Made by a program: the position numbers and the translations under genes. Shown in pieces: positions 54,492-63,287 of a stretch of DNA of 64,000 nt. Below the pieces are notes generated by a model. It was given only the letters and a program-made list of their open reading frames with translations. It did not search any database and was not told the DNA's origin. This DNA is from CAVWGP01 sp963754645 (GTDB taxonomy: Bacteria > Pseudomonadota > Alphaproteobacteria > Bin65), in contig CAVWGP010000011.1 of NCBI GenBank assembly GCA_963754645.1, forward strand, positions 620,001 through 684,000, given 5' to 3'. Each line of letters starts with the position of its first letter. The stretch's first letter is position 1.

Positions 54492-55244
54492 CACGGCGCC
54501 GGATCCGGGTAGCGGACGGAGACCAGATAAAGGCCGCAGGCCGGCGCCGTGGGGCCGGCCGCCGCGCGGTCGCGCGCCGCCAGGGCGCGCTCGATATCCC
54601 GCAGGCGCCACTTGCCTTCGCCGACCAGCTTCAGCGTGCCCACCATGTTACGCACTTGATGGTAGAGGAACGAACGCGCCCGCGTCGTGATCTCGACCGC
54701 GTCGCCGTGGCGCGCGACCGCGAGTTCGTCGAGCGTCTTCACCGGCGACTTCGGACTGGCAATCGGTGGCGCGAAAGCTCGTGAAATCGTGTTTGCCGAC
54801 CAGGACTTGCGCCGCCTCGTGCATGGCGGCGGCGTCGAGCTTCTGGCTCAGGCGCCAGGCGCGGCCTGCCTCAAGCGCCAGCGGCGCGCGGCGGTTGACG
54901 ATCCGGTAGAGATAGCGCCGCTCGATCGCGGAAAAGCGGGCGTGAAAATCCGGCGCCGCGACCGTGCACTCGATCACCGCCACCGGTTGCGGCTTCAAGT
55001 GGAAATTGACCGCCTCGCGCACCCGTTCGGGCGCCGCCGCCTTGGCGATATCGACATGCGCGACCTGGCCCAGCGCGTGAACGCCGGCATCGGTGCGGCC
55101 CGCGCCATAGACGGTCGGCCGCTCGCCGGAAAAACGGAAGATGGCCTCGGTCACGGCATCCTGAACCGAAGGCCCCGTCGCCTGATGCTGCCAGCCGACG
55201 AAAGGTCCGCCGTCATATTCGATGACGAGCCGGTAGCGCGTCAT
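54488..55244 (-). CDS. truA: tRNA pseudouridine(38-40) synthase TruA, one frame break
   Basis: The N-terminal 170 residues, including the catalytic Asp of GAGRTDAGVHA, are in one frame. The tail with RARSFLYHQVRNMVGTLKLV is in another. A single extra base near 54756 (after ATDCQS) accounts for this. TruA modifies the anticodon arm of tRNAs. The start overlaps the fmt stop (ATGA). The gene is otherwise normal in length, so an assembly error is the simplest reading. Confidence 0.9.
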
Positions 55245-56163
55245 GCCAGCACGGTGCCGCGCGGAATGGCGAAGCCGCGCAGCAGCGCCTCGGCCGGCAA
55301 CGCCGCCTTGCCGGCGCGCTGCAGCAGCAGGAGGCGCAGCGCGCCGCCGCCGCAGGCGACGGTCAGGTCGTCGTCGAGCACGGTGCCGGGCGCCGCGTCC
55401 GCCGTGCCCGGCGCGACCTCGCCCAGCAAGAGCTTGATGCGTTCGCCGCCCGCCGCGAACCAGGCGCCGGGCACGGGATTGAAGGCGCGAATGCGCCGTT
55501 CGAGCGCGCCGGCGCTGTGGCGCCAATCGATGCGCGCCTCCGCCTTGTCGATTTTCTTCGCATAGGTCACGCCGATGTCGGGCTGGGGCGTTGCGGCGAG
55601 CGCGCCGTTGCCGAGGCCGTCGATGGCACGCGGCAGCAAGGCAGCGCCCATTTGCGCCAGACGATCATGCAGCTCGCCGGCCGTCATCCTCGCGGCCGAT
55701 CTGCAGCCGATCGACGAGCAGCATCGCGCCGGTGTCGAGCCCGGCCGCCATCTGCATGATGCGTGATGCCGGTCTCGGCATCGCCCGCATCGATGGCGCG
55801 CTGGATCGGCGCTGCGCCGCGCCAGCGCGGCAAGAGGGAGGCATGAATATTGATGCAACCGAGCCGCGGCGCGTCGAGGATCGCTTGCGGCAGAAGCAGC
55901 CCATAGGCCGCGACAACGGCCAAGTCGGCGCCGAACGCGGCGAACTCGGAGCGCGTCGCCGGCTCCTTGAAATTGACCGGATGCCGGACCGGCAAGCCCG
56001 CTGCCTCGGCCGCGCGATGGATCGGCGACAATTGAGGCGCGTGTCCGCGCCCCGCCGGGCGCGGCGGCTGGGTGTAAACGGCGAGCACGCGATGCCGCGC
56101 CGCGAGCACGGCGCGCAGCGCCGGCACCGCGAAATCCGGCGTGCCCATGAAAATGAGGTTCAC
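55241..56163 (-). CDS. fmt: Methionyl-tRNA formyltransferase, two frame breaks
   Basis: A GTG start gives LIFMGTPDFAVPALRAVLAA, then the formyl-donor site CINIHASLLPRWRGAAPIQR. The frame breaks near 55765, where GIT should run on to MQMAAGLDTGAMLL, and again near 55690 before TAGELHDRLAQMG. The joined protein ends GFAIPRGTVLA. It formylates initiator Met-tRNA. Its partner def lies upstream and truA follows. As an essential-type gene with two breaks, it strongly suggests sequence errors. Confidence 0.88.
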
Positions 56164-56244
56164 GGCTTATTCGACCCGAGTGGTTTCGAGCGCTGGAGTT
56201 ATCAGACGCCGCGCCGTCGAGGCAACTCGCGCGGCGCAAGCCGG

Positions 56245-56793
56245 CTAGGGCCGGCTTTCTTCCGCGTCGCCGTCGCGCGCCGCCGCCTTCTTCTCCTTCA
56301 GCAGCCGGCGCAGGATCATGTTGCGCTTGAGCGCCGAGATGATGATCGACGAACAGGATGCCGTCGAGATGATCCATCTCGTGCTGCAGGCAGGTGGCCA
56401 AGAGGCCTTCGGCGGCAAGTTTCCTGCGGCTTATTGTCGTGGTCGAGGTAGCGCACCCGGACCGCCTTGGCCGGCGCGGCACCTCGGCGTAATGGTCGGG
56501 CATCGACAGGCAGCCTTCCTCGTAGCTCACGTCCTCGTCCGAGGCCCAGACGATCTCGGGATTGGCCATGCGCAGCGGCTGCCGGGCTTCGTCCTCGCCG
56601 GCGACATCGAGCACGATCGACGCGCTTCAGCACGCCGACCTGCGGCGCCGCCAGGCCGATGCCGGGCGCCGCGTACATCGTCTCCAGCATGTCGTCCATC
56701 AGCCGGCGCACGGCGTCATCGACCGTCGTCGACCGGCTTGGCCTTCTTCTTGAGGCGCGGATCGGGCGCCGTCAGGATGGGCAAAATCGCCAT
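56245..56793 (-). CDS. def: Peptide deformylase, about five frame breaks
   Basis: All three PDF motifs are present but in different frames: GIGLAAPQ, EGCLS and QHEMDHLDG, with the metal-binding Cys and two His residues. The start is ATG 56793 (MAILPILTAPDPRLKKKAKP). Breaks lie near 56730, 56625, 56480, 56425 and 56340, and the tail NMILRRLLKEKKAAARDGDA ends at 56245. It removes the N-formyl group from nascent proteins, the partner reaction of fmt. Five breaks in 549 bases cannot be biology for this gene unless another copy exists. Confidence 0.88.
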
Positions 56794-56948
56794 GGTTCAA
56801 TCGCTTAGCTCGATAATACGCTGCCCTTTAAGTAGTCAGCCTGGCCGCCAGCGTCAAGCAAGCGCCGCGGATTTTCGAACAAACTATGAACGATGACCGC
56901 GGGCGGCGAGCATGTTAGTATGCGGCGGCAAATCTAGGGTTGCAGCGC

Positions 56949-58088
56949 ATGAATCTGGGTTCCATCGATCCGGCCGTTCTGGTCTATGGCGGCATCGGCC
57001 TGATCGCCATCGTCCTGGTGCTCGCCGTCTATGTGCTGATGCGCCAGGAGCGCACGCGGGCCGAGATCTCGGTGCGATTTTCGCAAGTGGTCGAGAACCA
57101 GCAATCGGCCCAGCTCATGATCGCCCAGCGCCTGATCGACCAGGAACGCGCGGTGCAGGAGAATATCGACCGGCTGAGCCAGCGCATCGCCGGCTCGCTC
57201 GATCTTTCGGCGAACCAGACGCGCGAGACGATGACGGCGCTGCGCGAACGCCTCGCCGTGATGGATCAGGCGCAGCGCAACATCACCGAGCTTTCGAGCC
57301 AGATGATCGGCCTGCAGGACATTCTCAGCAACAAGCAGGCGCGCGGCGCATTCGGCGAAATGCAGCTCCGCGATCTCGTCGAGGCCGTCTTGCCGCCCGA
57401 TAGCTACGAGTTTCAGGCGGCGATCGGCGAGGGGCTGCGCGTCGATTGCCTGATCCGGCTGCCCAATCCGCCGGGCTCGATCGCGATCGACGCGAAGTTT
57501 CCGCTCGAATCCTATCAGCGGCTGGTCAACGCGCAGAGCGAACCGGATCGCGTCCAGGCGGCGCGCGATTTCAGCACCGACATCCTGCGCCACGTGCGCG
57601 CGATCCGCGACAAATACATCGTCCCCGGCCAAACCGGCGAGGCGGCGCTCATGTTCCTGCCGAGCGAGGCGATCTATGCCGAGCTCCACGCGCGCTACGC
57701 CAACGTCGTCGAGCAGAGCTTCCGCGACCGCGTCTTCATCGTCTCGCCGACGACGCTGTGGGCGACGCTCAACACGGTGCGCGCGATCTTCCGCGACGTC
57801 CGCATCCGCCAGCAGGCCGGCATTCTGCAAAAGGAACTGCACACGCTGATGGAAGATATCGGCCGGCTCGACACGCGCGTCGGAAAGCTGGCGCAGCATT
57901 TCAGCCAGGTCTCGCGCAACGTCGAGGACGTGCTCACTTCGACACGCAAGATCGTCCAGCGCGGCGAGCGCATCCAATCGCTCGATTTGGCCAGCGACGA
58001 GAGCGGCGGCGGGCCCGCGCTCGCAACGCCGGCGCCGCGCATCGTGGTGAAATCAAGCCAGCCCGGCGCGCCGACCGGTCAGGCTTAG
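56949..58088 (+). CDS. rmuC: DNA recombination protein RmuC homologue
   Basis: A 379-residue protein with an N-terminal membrane helix (LVYGGIGLIAIVLVLAVYVL), a long coiled coil and the RmuC core: RGAFGEMQLRDLVEAVLPPD, then IAIDAKFPLESYQRL and ALMFLPSEAIYAEL. It limits DNA inversion events in other bacteria; the core is related to nucleases. It diverges from def. Confidence 0.93.
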   Translation: MNLGSIDPAVLVYGGIGLIAIVLVLAVYVLMRQERTRAEISVRFSQVVENQQSAQLMIAQRLIDQERAVQENIDRLSQRIAGSLDLSANQTRETMTALRERLAVMDQAQRNITELSSQMIGLQDILSNKQARGAFGEMQLRDLVEAVLPPDSYEFQAAIGEGLRVDCLIRLPNPPGSIAIDAKFPLESYQRLVNAQSEPDRVQAARDFSTDILRHVRAIRDKYIVPGQTGEAALMFLPSEAIYAELHARYANVVEQSFRDRVFIVSPTTLWATLNTVRAIFRDVRIRQQAGILQKELHTLMEDIGRLDTRVGKLAQHFSQVSRNVEDVLTSTRKIVQRGERIQSLDLASDESGGGPALATPAPRIVVKSSQPGAPTGQA

Positions 58089-58100
58089 CGCGCGCCTCGC

Positions 58101-59547
58101 TTAAATCTTGACCCGCGCGCGATAGGTCAGCTCGGCCTTGCCTTTGGCCGGCACCGGGATTTTCCATTCGACGAGGTTCGCCGTCACTTTGGCGTGCGGC
58201 GCGCTTTCCTGCAGGATCGTCCAGTCGCCCGGGATCGCCTCGGCCACGGTCACAGTCACGGCCTCGCCCTTGGCATTGTTGAAAACGAAGCGGAACGCGG
58301 TTTCGAAAATCCGGCCGGTGAATGCCACTTTGTAGTCCGTCTGGGTGCGCACGCCCGAAACGTCGAATGCCTGCCCGGTCTTGAGGCGAACGGTTTCGCC
58401 CTCGGCGGTGTGGTTGATCGCGTCCTCGCCGACGAACACCGCTTTTCCCGCGCTGTCGCGCTTGTAGACGCGCACGGTGCCCTTTGGCAGCGGCAGGCCG
58501 AGATTCGATTTCTTGTCGTTCTCGAAATGGTACCAGACTTCGGCCTTGACCGTGCCGGGCTGGGCCTGGCGGCCGCGGTAATAGTGGCCCTGGCCGACGA
58601 AGCGGTATTGCTTCGCCGCCGCGACATTGAGCGCCTTGAGCAGCGCCACCTGCTTCTGCTGGTTCTCCGCGATCGTCGTCGGGCGCTCGAGTTCGTATAG
58701 GTGATAATCGGCGATCGCCTCGGTGCGCATCTCGCGCTTCGATTTTTCCTGATCGCTTTTGCCGTCGCGCGTTACTTGCGTCGAGCATTCTGCGGACTTG
58801 ATTCGGATCGCCGGCGATGAGCTGAAGTTTCGCGTCGCGATAGGCGGTGCCGCTGCGGTTGATCAGCGTCACCCAGCCATTGAGGTCGAAGCGGTTCTCC
58901 TTGTCGGTGAGCAGCGCCACGTAGTCCGCGCGCCAGGCGAGGCCGCCGGTGAGATAGGTCAGTTCCACCGGCACCGTGCCGGCCCGTTCCGCAATAAGGT
59001 CGATTGTCAGCGTCGGCCGGGCGCGGAGATTGGGCGGCACGCTGTCGAACACGATGCGGCCCGGCGCTGTGGTGTGAATCTCGTTGCCGATCTGCAGCAC
59101 GATGCCTTGCGCCGTGCTCAGCACTTTGGCGCGCTGGCGCGTTTCCTCGCCGGTCTGCGGATGGGCGCGGACAATGGTGACTTCGCCGCCGACGGATTTT
59201 TCCAGCAGCTTCTGCGGCGTGAGCAGGTCGAATTCGAGATTCTGTTCGAGGAGCTGAAACGCGGCGCCGCCCTGCGCCGCCAGCAGCGCGGTTTCGGCGC
59301 GCAGCTGGCCGCTGACATCGACGAAGGCGAGCAGATTGCGCCCGCCCGCGAGCGTCACGCGCCGCGTGTCGCGGATCAGCGCGAGATTTGCGTTGTAGAT
59401 CGTGACCGCGACGGCGGTCTGGTCGTCGAGCGTCACGCGCCGTTCTTCGGCCGCCTGGGCGAAGGCGCGCGGCACCAGAATCGTCGATGACAGCAGCGCG
59501 CCGATGATGGCGCGGCGCGAAGGGGCGGGGCGGGTTCCGGCTGTCAT
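58101..59547 (-). CDS. DUF4139 protein, tandem copy 1 (one frame break)
   Basis: About 482 residues. The leader has a twin-arginine-like PSRRAIIGALLSSTILVPRA motif, so Tat export is likely. The N-terminal part (TAVAVTIYNANLALIRDTRR) and the C-terminal part (WTILQESAPHAKVTANLVEW) match DUF4139 (mucoidy-inhibitor MuiA-type) proteins. The frame breaks near 58780, between NQVRRMLDAS and EMRTEAIADYHLY, where the three copies differ most. The role is unknown; an envelope role is suspected. Confidence 0.85.
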
Positions 59548-59572
59548 GCGATGCGCTCTCGCCATATCCCGA

Positions 59573-61018
59573 CTAGAAACGCACGCGCGCGCGGTAGATC
59601 AGCTCGGCCTTGCCTTTGGCCGGCACTGGAATTTTCCATTCGACGAGGTTTGCCGTCACTTTGGCGTGTGGCGCGCTTTCCTGCAGGATCGTCCAGTCGC
59701 CCGGGATCGCCTCGGCCACGGTCACAGTCACGGCCTCGTCCTTGGCATTGTTGAACGCGAATCGGAACGCGGTTTCGAAAATGCGGCCCGGCACTTCGAC
59801 CTTGTAATCGGTCTGGGTGCGCACGCCCGAAACGTCGAAGGCCTGGCCGGTCTTGATCCGCACCGTTTCGCCCTCGGCGGTGTGATCGATCGCGTCCTCG
59901 CCGACGAACACGGCCTTGCCGGCGGCATCGCGCTTGTAGACGCGCACGGTGCCCTTCGGCAGCGGCAGGCCGAGATTCGATTTCTTGTCGTTCGCGAAAT
60001 GAAACCAGACTTCGGCCTTGACCGTGCCGGGCTGGGCGAAACGGCTGCGATAGTGATTGCCCTGGCCGGTAAAGCGGTACTGCTTGGCGGCGGCGACGTT
60101 CAGCGCTTTCAACAGGGCAACCTGTTTCTGCTGGTTCTCGGCAATCGTCGTCGGGCGCCCCAGCTCATAGAGGTGATAGTCGCCGATCGCTTCGGTTCGC
60201 ATATCCTTCGACTTGGCCGTACTTTCTTCGTCCAAAGTGCGGCCGCGCGCGAAATACTGTTTCACTTGATTGGGATCGCCGGCCACCAATTGCAGTTTGG
60301 CGTCGCGATAGGCGGCGCCGCTGCGGTTGACGAGCGTCACCCAGCCGTTGAGGTCGAAGCGGTCCTCCTTGTCGGTCAGCAGCGCCAAGTAGTCCGCGCG
60401 CCAGGCGAGGCCGCCGGTAAGATAGGTCAGCTCCACCGGAATCGTGCCGGCGCGCTCAGCGATCAAGTCGATAGTCAAGGTCGGCCGGGCGCGGAGATTG
60501 GCCGGCACGCGGTCGAACACGATGCGGCCCGGCGCGGTGGTGTGAATCTCGTTGCCGATCTGCAGCACGATGCCCTGCGCCGTGCTCAGAACCTTGGCGC
60601 GCTGGCGCGTTTCCTCGCCGGTCTGCGGATGGGCGCGGACAATGGTGACTTCGCCGCCGACGGATTTCTCCAGCAGCTTCTGCGGCGTGAGCAGGTCGAA
60701 TTCGAGATTCTGTTCGAGGAGCTGAAACGCGGCGCCGCCCTGCGCCGCCAGCAGCGCGGTTTCGGCGCGCAGCTGGCCGCTGACATCGACGAAGGCGAGC
60801 AGATTGCGCCCGCCCGCGAGCGTCACGCGCCGCGTGTCGCGGATCAGCGCGAGATTTGCGTTGTAGATCGTGACCGCGACGGCGGTCTGGTCGTCGAGCG
60901 TCACGCGCCGTTCTTCGGCCGCCTGGGCGAAGGCGCGCGGCACCAGAATGGTCGATGACAGCAGCGCGCCGAGGAGCGTGGCGCGTCGCGATAGCGCGGT
61001 CGGCGATGGCGTTATCAT
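59573..61018 (-). CDS. DUF4139 protein, tandem copy 2
   Basis: An intact 481-residue copy. The leader has LSRRATLLGALLSSTILVPR, again a twin-arginine pattern. Its variable linker reads FARGRTLDEESTAKSKDMRT. The rest is nearly identical to copies 1 and 3, including the C-terminal KGKAELIYRARVRF. It lies 25 bases from copy 1 and 14 bases from copy 3, so the three form one transcription unit. Confidence 0.9.
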   Translation of the reverse strand: MITPSPTALSRRATLLGALLSSTILVPRAFAQAAEERRVTLDDQTAVAVTIYNANLALIRDTRRVTLAGGRNLLAFVDVSGQLRAETALLAAQGGAAFQLLEQNLEFDLLTPQKLLEKSVGGEVTIVRAHPQTGEETRQRAKVLSTAQGIVLQIGNEIHTTAPGRIVFDRVPANLRARPTLTIDLIAERAGTIPVELTYLTGGLAWRADYLALLTDKEDRFDLNGWVTLVNRSGAAYRDAKLQLVAGDPNQVKQYFARGRTLDEESTAKSKDMRTEAIGDYHLYELGRPTTIAENQQKQVALLKALNVAAAKQYRFTGQGNHYRSRFAQPGTVKAEVWFHFANDKKSNLGLPLPKGTVRVYKRDAAGKAVFVGEDAIDHTAEGETVRIKTGQAFDVSGVRTQTDYKVEVPGRIFETAFRFAFNNAKDEAVTVTVAEAIPGDWTILQESAPHAKVTANLVEWKIPVPAKGKAELIYRARVRF

Positions 61019-61032
61019 GCGGAACGCCGCGC

Positions 61033-62481
61033 CTAGAAGCGCACGCGCGCGCGATAGGTCAGCTCCGATTTGCCCTTGGCCGGCACCGGGATTTTCCATT
61101 CGACGAGGTTCGCCGTCACTTTGGCGTGCGGCGCGCTTTCCTGCAGGATCGTCCAATCGCCGGGAATGACTTCGGCGACCGTCACGACAACGGGCTCGTT
61201 CTTGGCGTTGTTGAAAGCGAAGCGGAACGCGGTCTCGAAAATCGTTCCGGTCACTTCCACTTTGTAGTCGGTCTGCGTGCGCACGCCCGAAACGTCGAAT
61301 GCCTGCCCGGTCTTGAGGCGAACGGTTTCGCCCTCGGCGGTGTGGTTGATCGCGTCCTCGCCGACGAACACCGCTTTTCCCGCGCTGTCGCGCTTGTAGA
61401 CGCGCACGATGCCGCGCGGCAGGGGCAGGCCAAGGTTCGATTTCTTGTCGTTCTCGAAATAGAACCACACTTCGGCCTTGACCGTGCCGGGCTGGGCGAA
61501 GCGGCTGCGGTAATATTGGCCTTGGCCGGCGAAACGATACTGCTTCGTCGTCGCGACGTTGAGCGCCTTGAGCAGGGCCACTTGCTTCTGCTGGTTCTCG
61601 GCGATCGTGGTCGGCCGCTCGAGTTCATACAAATGGTAGTCGGCAACGGACTCGGTGCGCATGCTGGGCGCGGGCGGCGCCGCGGTTGGGCGGCGCTCGG
61701 CCGCACGATCGAGCTCGGCACGCACTTGGTTGGGATCGCCGGCGATTAATTGCAGCTTGGCATCGCGATAGGCGGTGCCGCTGCGGTTGATCAGGGTGAC
61801 CCAGCCGTTGAGATCGAAGCGGTCCTCCTTGTCGGTGAGCAGCGCCACGTAATCCGCGCGCCAGGCAAGGCCGCCGGTGAGATAAGTCAGTTCCACCGGC
61901 ACCGTGCCGGCGCGCTCGGCGATCAAGTCGATGGTCAGGGTCGGCCGGGCGCGGAGATTGGGCGGCACGCTGTCAAACACGATGCGGCCCGGCGCCGTGG
62001 TGTGAATCTCGTTGCCGATCTGCAGCACGATGCCCTGCGCCGTGCTCAGCACTTTGGCGCGCTGGCGCGTCTCCTCGCCGGTCTGCGGATGGACGCGCAC
62101 GATCGTCACTTCGCCGCCGACGGATTTCTCCAGCAGCTTCTGCGGCGTGAGCAGGTCGAATTCGAGATTCTGCTCCAAGAGCTGAAACGCCGCGCCGCCC
62201 TGCGCCGCCAGCAGCGCGGTTTCGGCGCGCAGCTGGCCGCTGACATCGACGAAGGCGAGGCGATTGCGCCCGCCCGCAAGCGTCACGCGGCGCGAATCGC
62301 GAATCAGCGCCAGGTTCTCGTTGTAGATCGTGACTGCGACGGCGGTCTGGTCGCCGAGCGTCACGCGGCGCTCCTCGACCGCCTGGGCCAGGGCGCGCGG
62401 CGCCAGCATCGTCGATGACAGCAGCGCGCCGAGAATCATGGCGCGGCGCGAAGGGGCGGGAACATAGGCGATCGTCAGCAT
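61033..62481 (-). CDS. DUF4139 protein, tandem copy 3 (first in the operon)
   Basis: An intact 482-residue copy starting MLTIAYVPAPSRRAMILGAL, after a GAGGAA ribosome site. The leader has a PSRR twin-arginine pattern. Its variable linker is RAELDRAAERRPTAAPPAPS. It is transcribed first, with copies 2 and 1 following. Confidence 0.9.
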   Translation of the reverse strand: MLTIAYVPAPSRRAMILGALLSSTMLAPRALAQAVEERRVTLGDQTAVAVTIYNENLALIRDSRRVTLAGGRNRLAFVDVSGQLRAETALLAAQGGAAFQLLEQNLEFDLLTPQKLLEKSVGGEVTIVRVHPQTGEETRQRAKVLSTAQGIVLQIGNEIHTTAPGRIVFDSVPPNLRARPTLTIDLIAERAGTVPVELTYLTGGLAWRADYVALLTDKEDRFDLNGWVTLINRSGTAYRDAKLQLIAGDPNQVRAELDRAAERRPTAAPPAPSMRTESVADYHLYELERPTTIAENQQKQVALLKALNVATTKQYRFAGQGQYYRSRFAQPGTVKAEVWFYFENDKKSNLGLPLPRGIVRVYKRDSAGKAVFVGEDAINHTAEGETVRLKTGQAFDVSGVRTQTDYKVEVTGTIFETAFRFAFNNAKNEPVVVTVAEVIPGDWTILQESAPHAKVTANLVEWKIPVPAKGKSELTYRARVRF

Positions 62482-62611
62482 TGGAAATTCCTCATGGGCT
62501 GCGGCCTGCGTTGGGCGGCCGAACGGCGTCACTCAACGGTGCAATCGGGGCACGGCAAGGGCGCCGCCGCGGCAGCGCGGCGGCGATGGCGAGCAGCCTA
62601 TGCCCCAATCG

Positions 62612-63205
62612 TTAAATTTTCCGCCTGGCCTTGAGGGCCGCCATCAGCGTGCCGTCGTCGAGATAATCAAGCTCGCCGCCAACCGGCACGCCATGGGCCA
62701 GGCCGGTCACCGTAATACCGGTGCCGGCGAAGCTCTCGGCCACGTAATGCGCCGTCGTCTGGCCGTCGACGGTGACGTTGGTCGCCAGAATGATCTCGGC
62801 TACGCGCTCCGCCTTGGCGCGGGCGACGAGTTGCGGAATGCGCAGCTCGTTGGGGCCGACGCCGTCGAGCGCCGAAAGCGTTCCGCCGAGCACGTGATAA
62901 CGGCCCTTGAATTGCCCGCCGCGCTCGAGCGCCCAAAGATCGGCGACATGCTCGACGACACAGAGCATCGTCGCGTCGCGCCGCGGATCGGTGCAAATGC
63001 CGCACGGATCTTGCGTGTCGATATTGCCGCAGCGCGCGCAGATGCGAATCGCCGACGCGGCCTCGGCGAGCGCGCGGGCGAGCGGCTCCATCAGCGCTTC
63101 CCTGCGGCGGATCAAGTGCAGCGCGGCGCGGCGCGCCGAGCGCGGGCCGAGGCCGGGCACGCGCGCCAGAAGTTGAATCAGTTTTTCGATCGGCGATGGC
63201 GTCAC
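62612..63205 (-). CDS. recR: Recombination protein RecR
   Basis: A 197-residue protein with the helix-hairpin-helix VPGLGPRSARRAALHL, the four-cysteine zinc site CARCGNIDTQDPCGIC and the Toprim segment LCVVEHVADLWALE. It acts with RecO/RecF in gap repair. The DUF4139 genes follow on the same strand, about 130 bases downstream. Confidence 0.96.
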   Translation of the reverse strand: MTPSPIEKLIQLLARVPGLGPRSARRAALHLIRRREALMEPLARALAEAASAIRICARCGNIDTQDPCGICTDPRRDATMLCVVEHVADLWALERGGQFKGRYHVLGGTLSALDGVGPNELRIPQLVARAKAERVAEIILATNVTVDGQTTAHYVAESFAGTGITVTGLAHGVPVGGELDYLDDGTLMAALKARRKI

Positions 63206-63240
63206 GCGCCATGCTTAGTCTCGGCGCAGGCAAAAGAAAA

Positions 63241-63269
63241 GCGGGCGCCGCGCGCAGGGCGGCGCCCGC
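63241..63269 (-). terminator. Terminator of the Pro-rich repeat gene
   Basis: A perfect 9-base stem gcgggcgcc/ggcgcccgc (63241-63249 with 63261-63269) is followed on the minus strand by TTTTCTTTT. On the plus strand the stem is followed by ttttt, so it may act in both directions. Confidence 0.85.
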
Positions 63270-63287
63270 TTTTTCACGTCGGCAAGT

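Larger units (their letters stand above)
58101..62481 (-). repeat. Three ~1.45-kb tandem gene repeats (DUF4139 genes)
   Basis: Three successive copies at 58101, 59573 and 61033 share long identical stretches. Differences concentrate in the signal peptide and in one linker just before the conserved YHLYEL motif. Confidence 0.9.
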
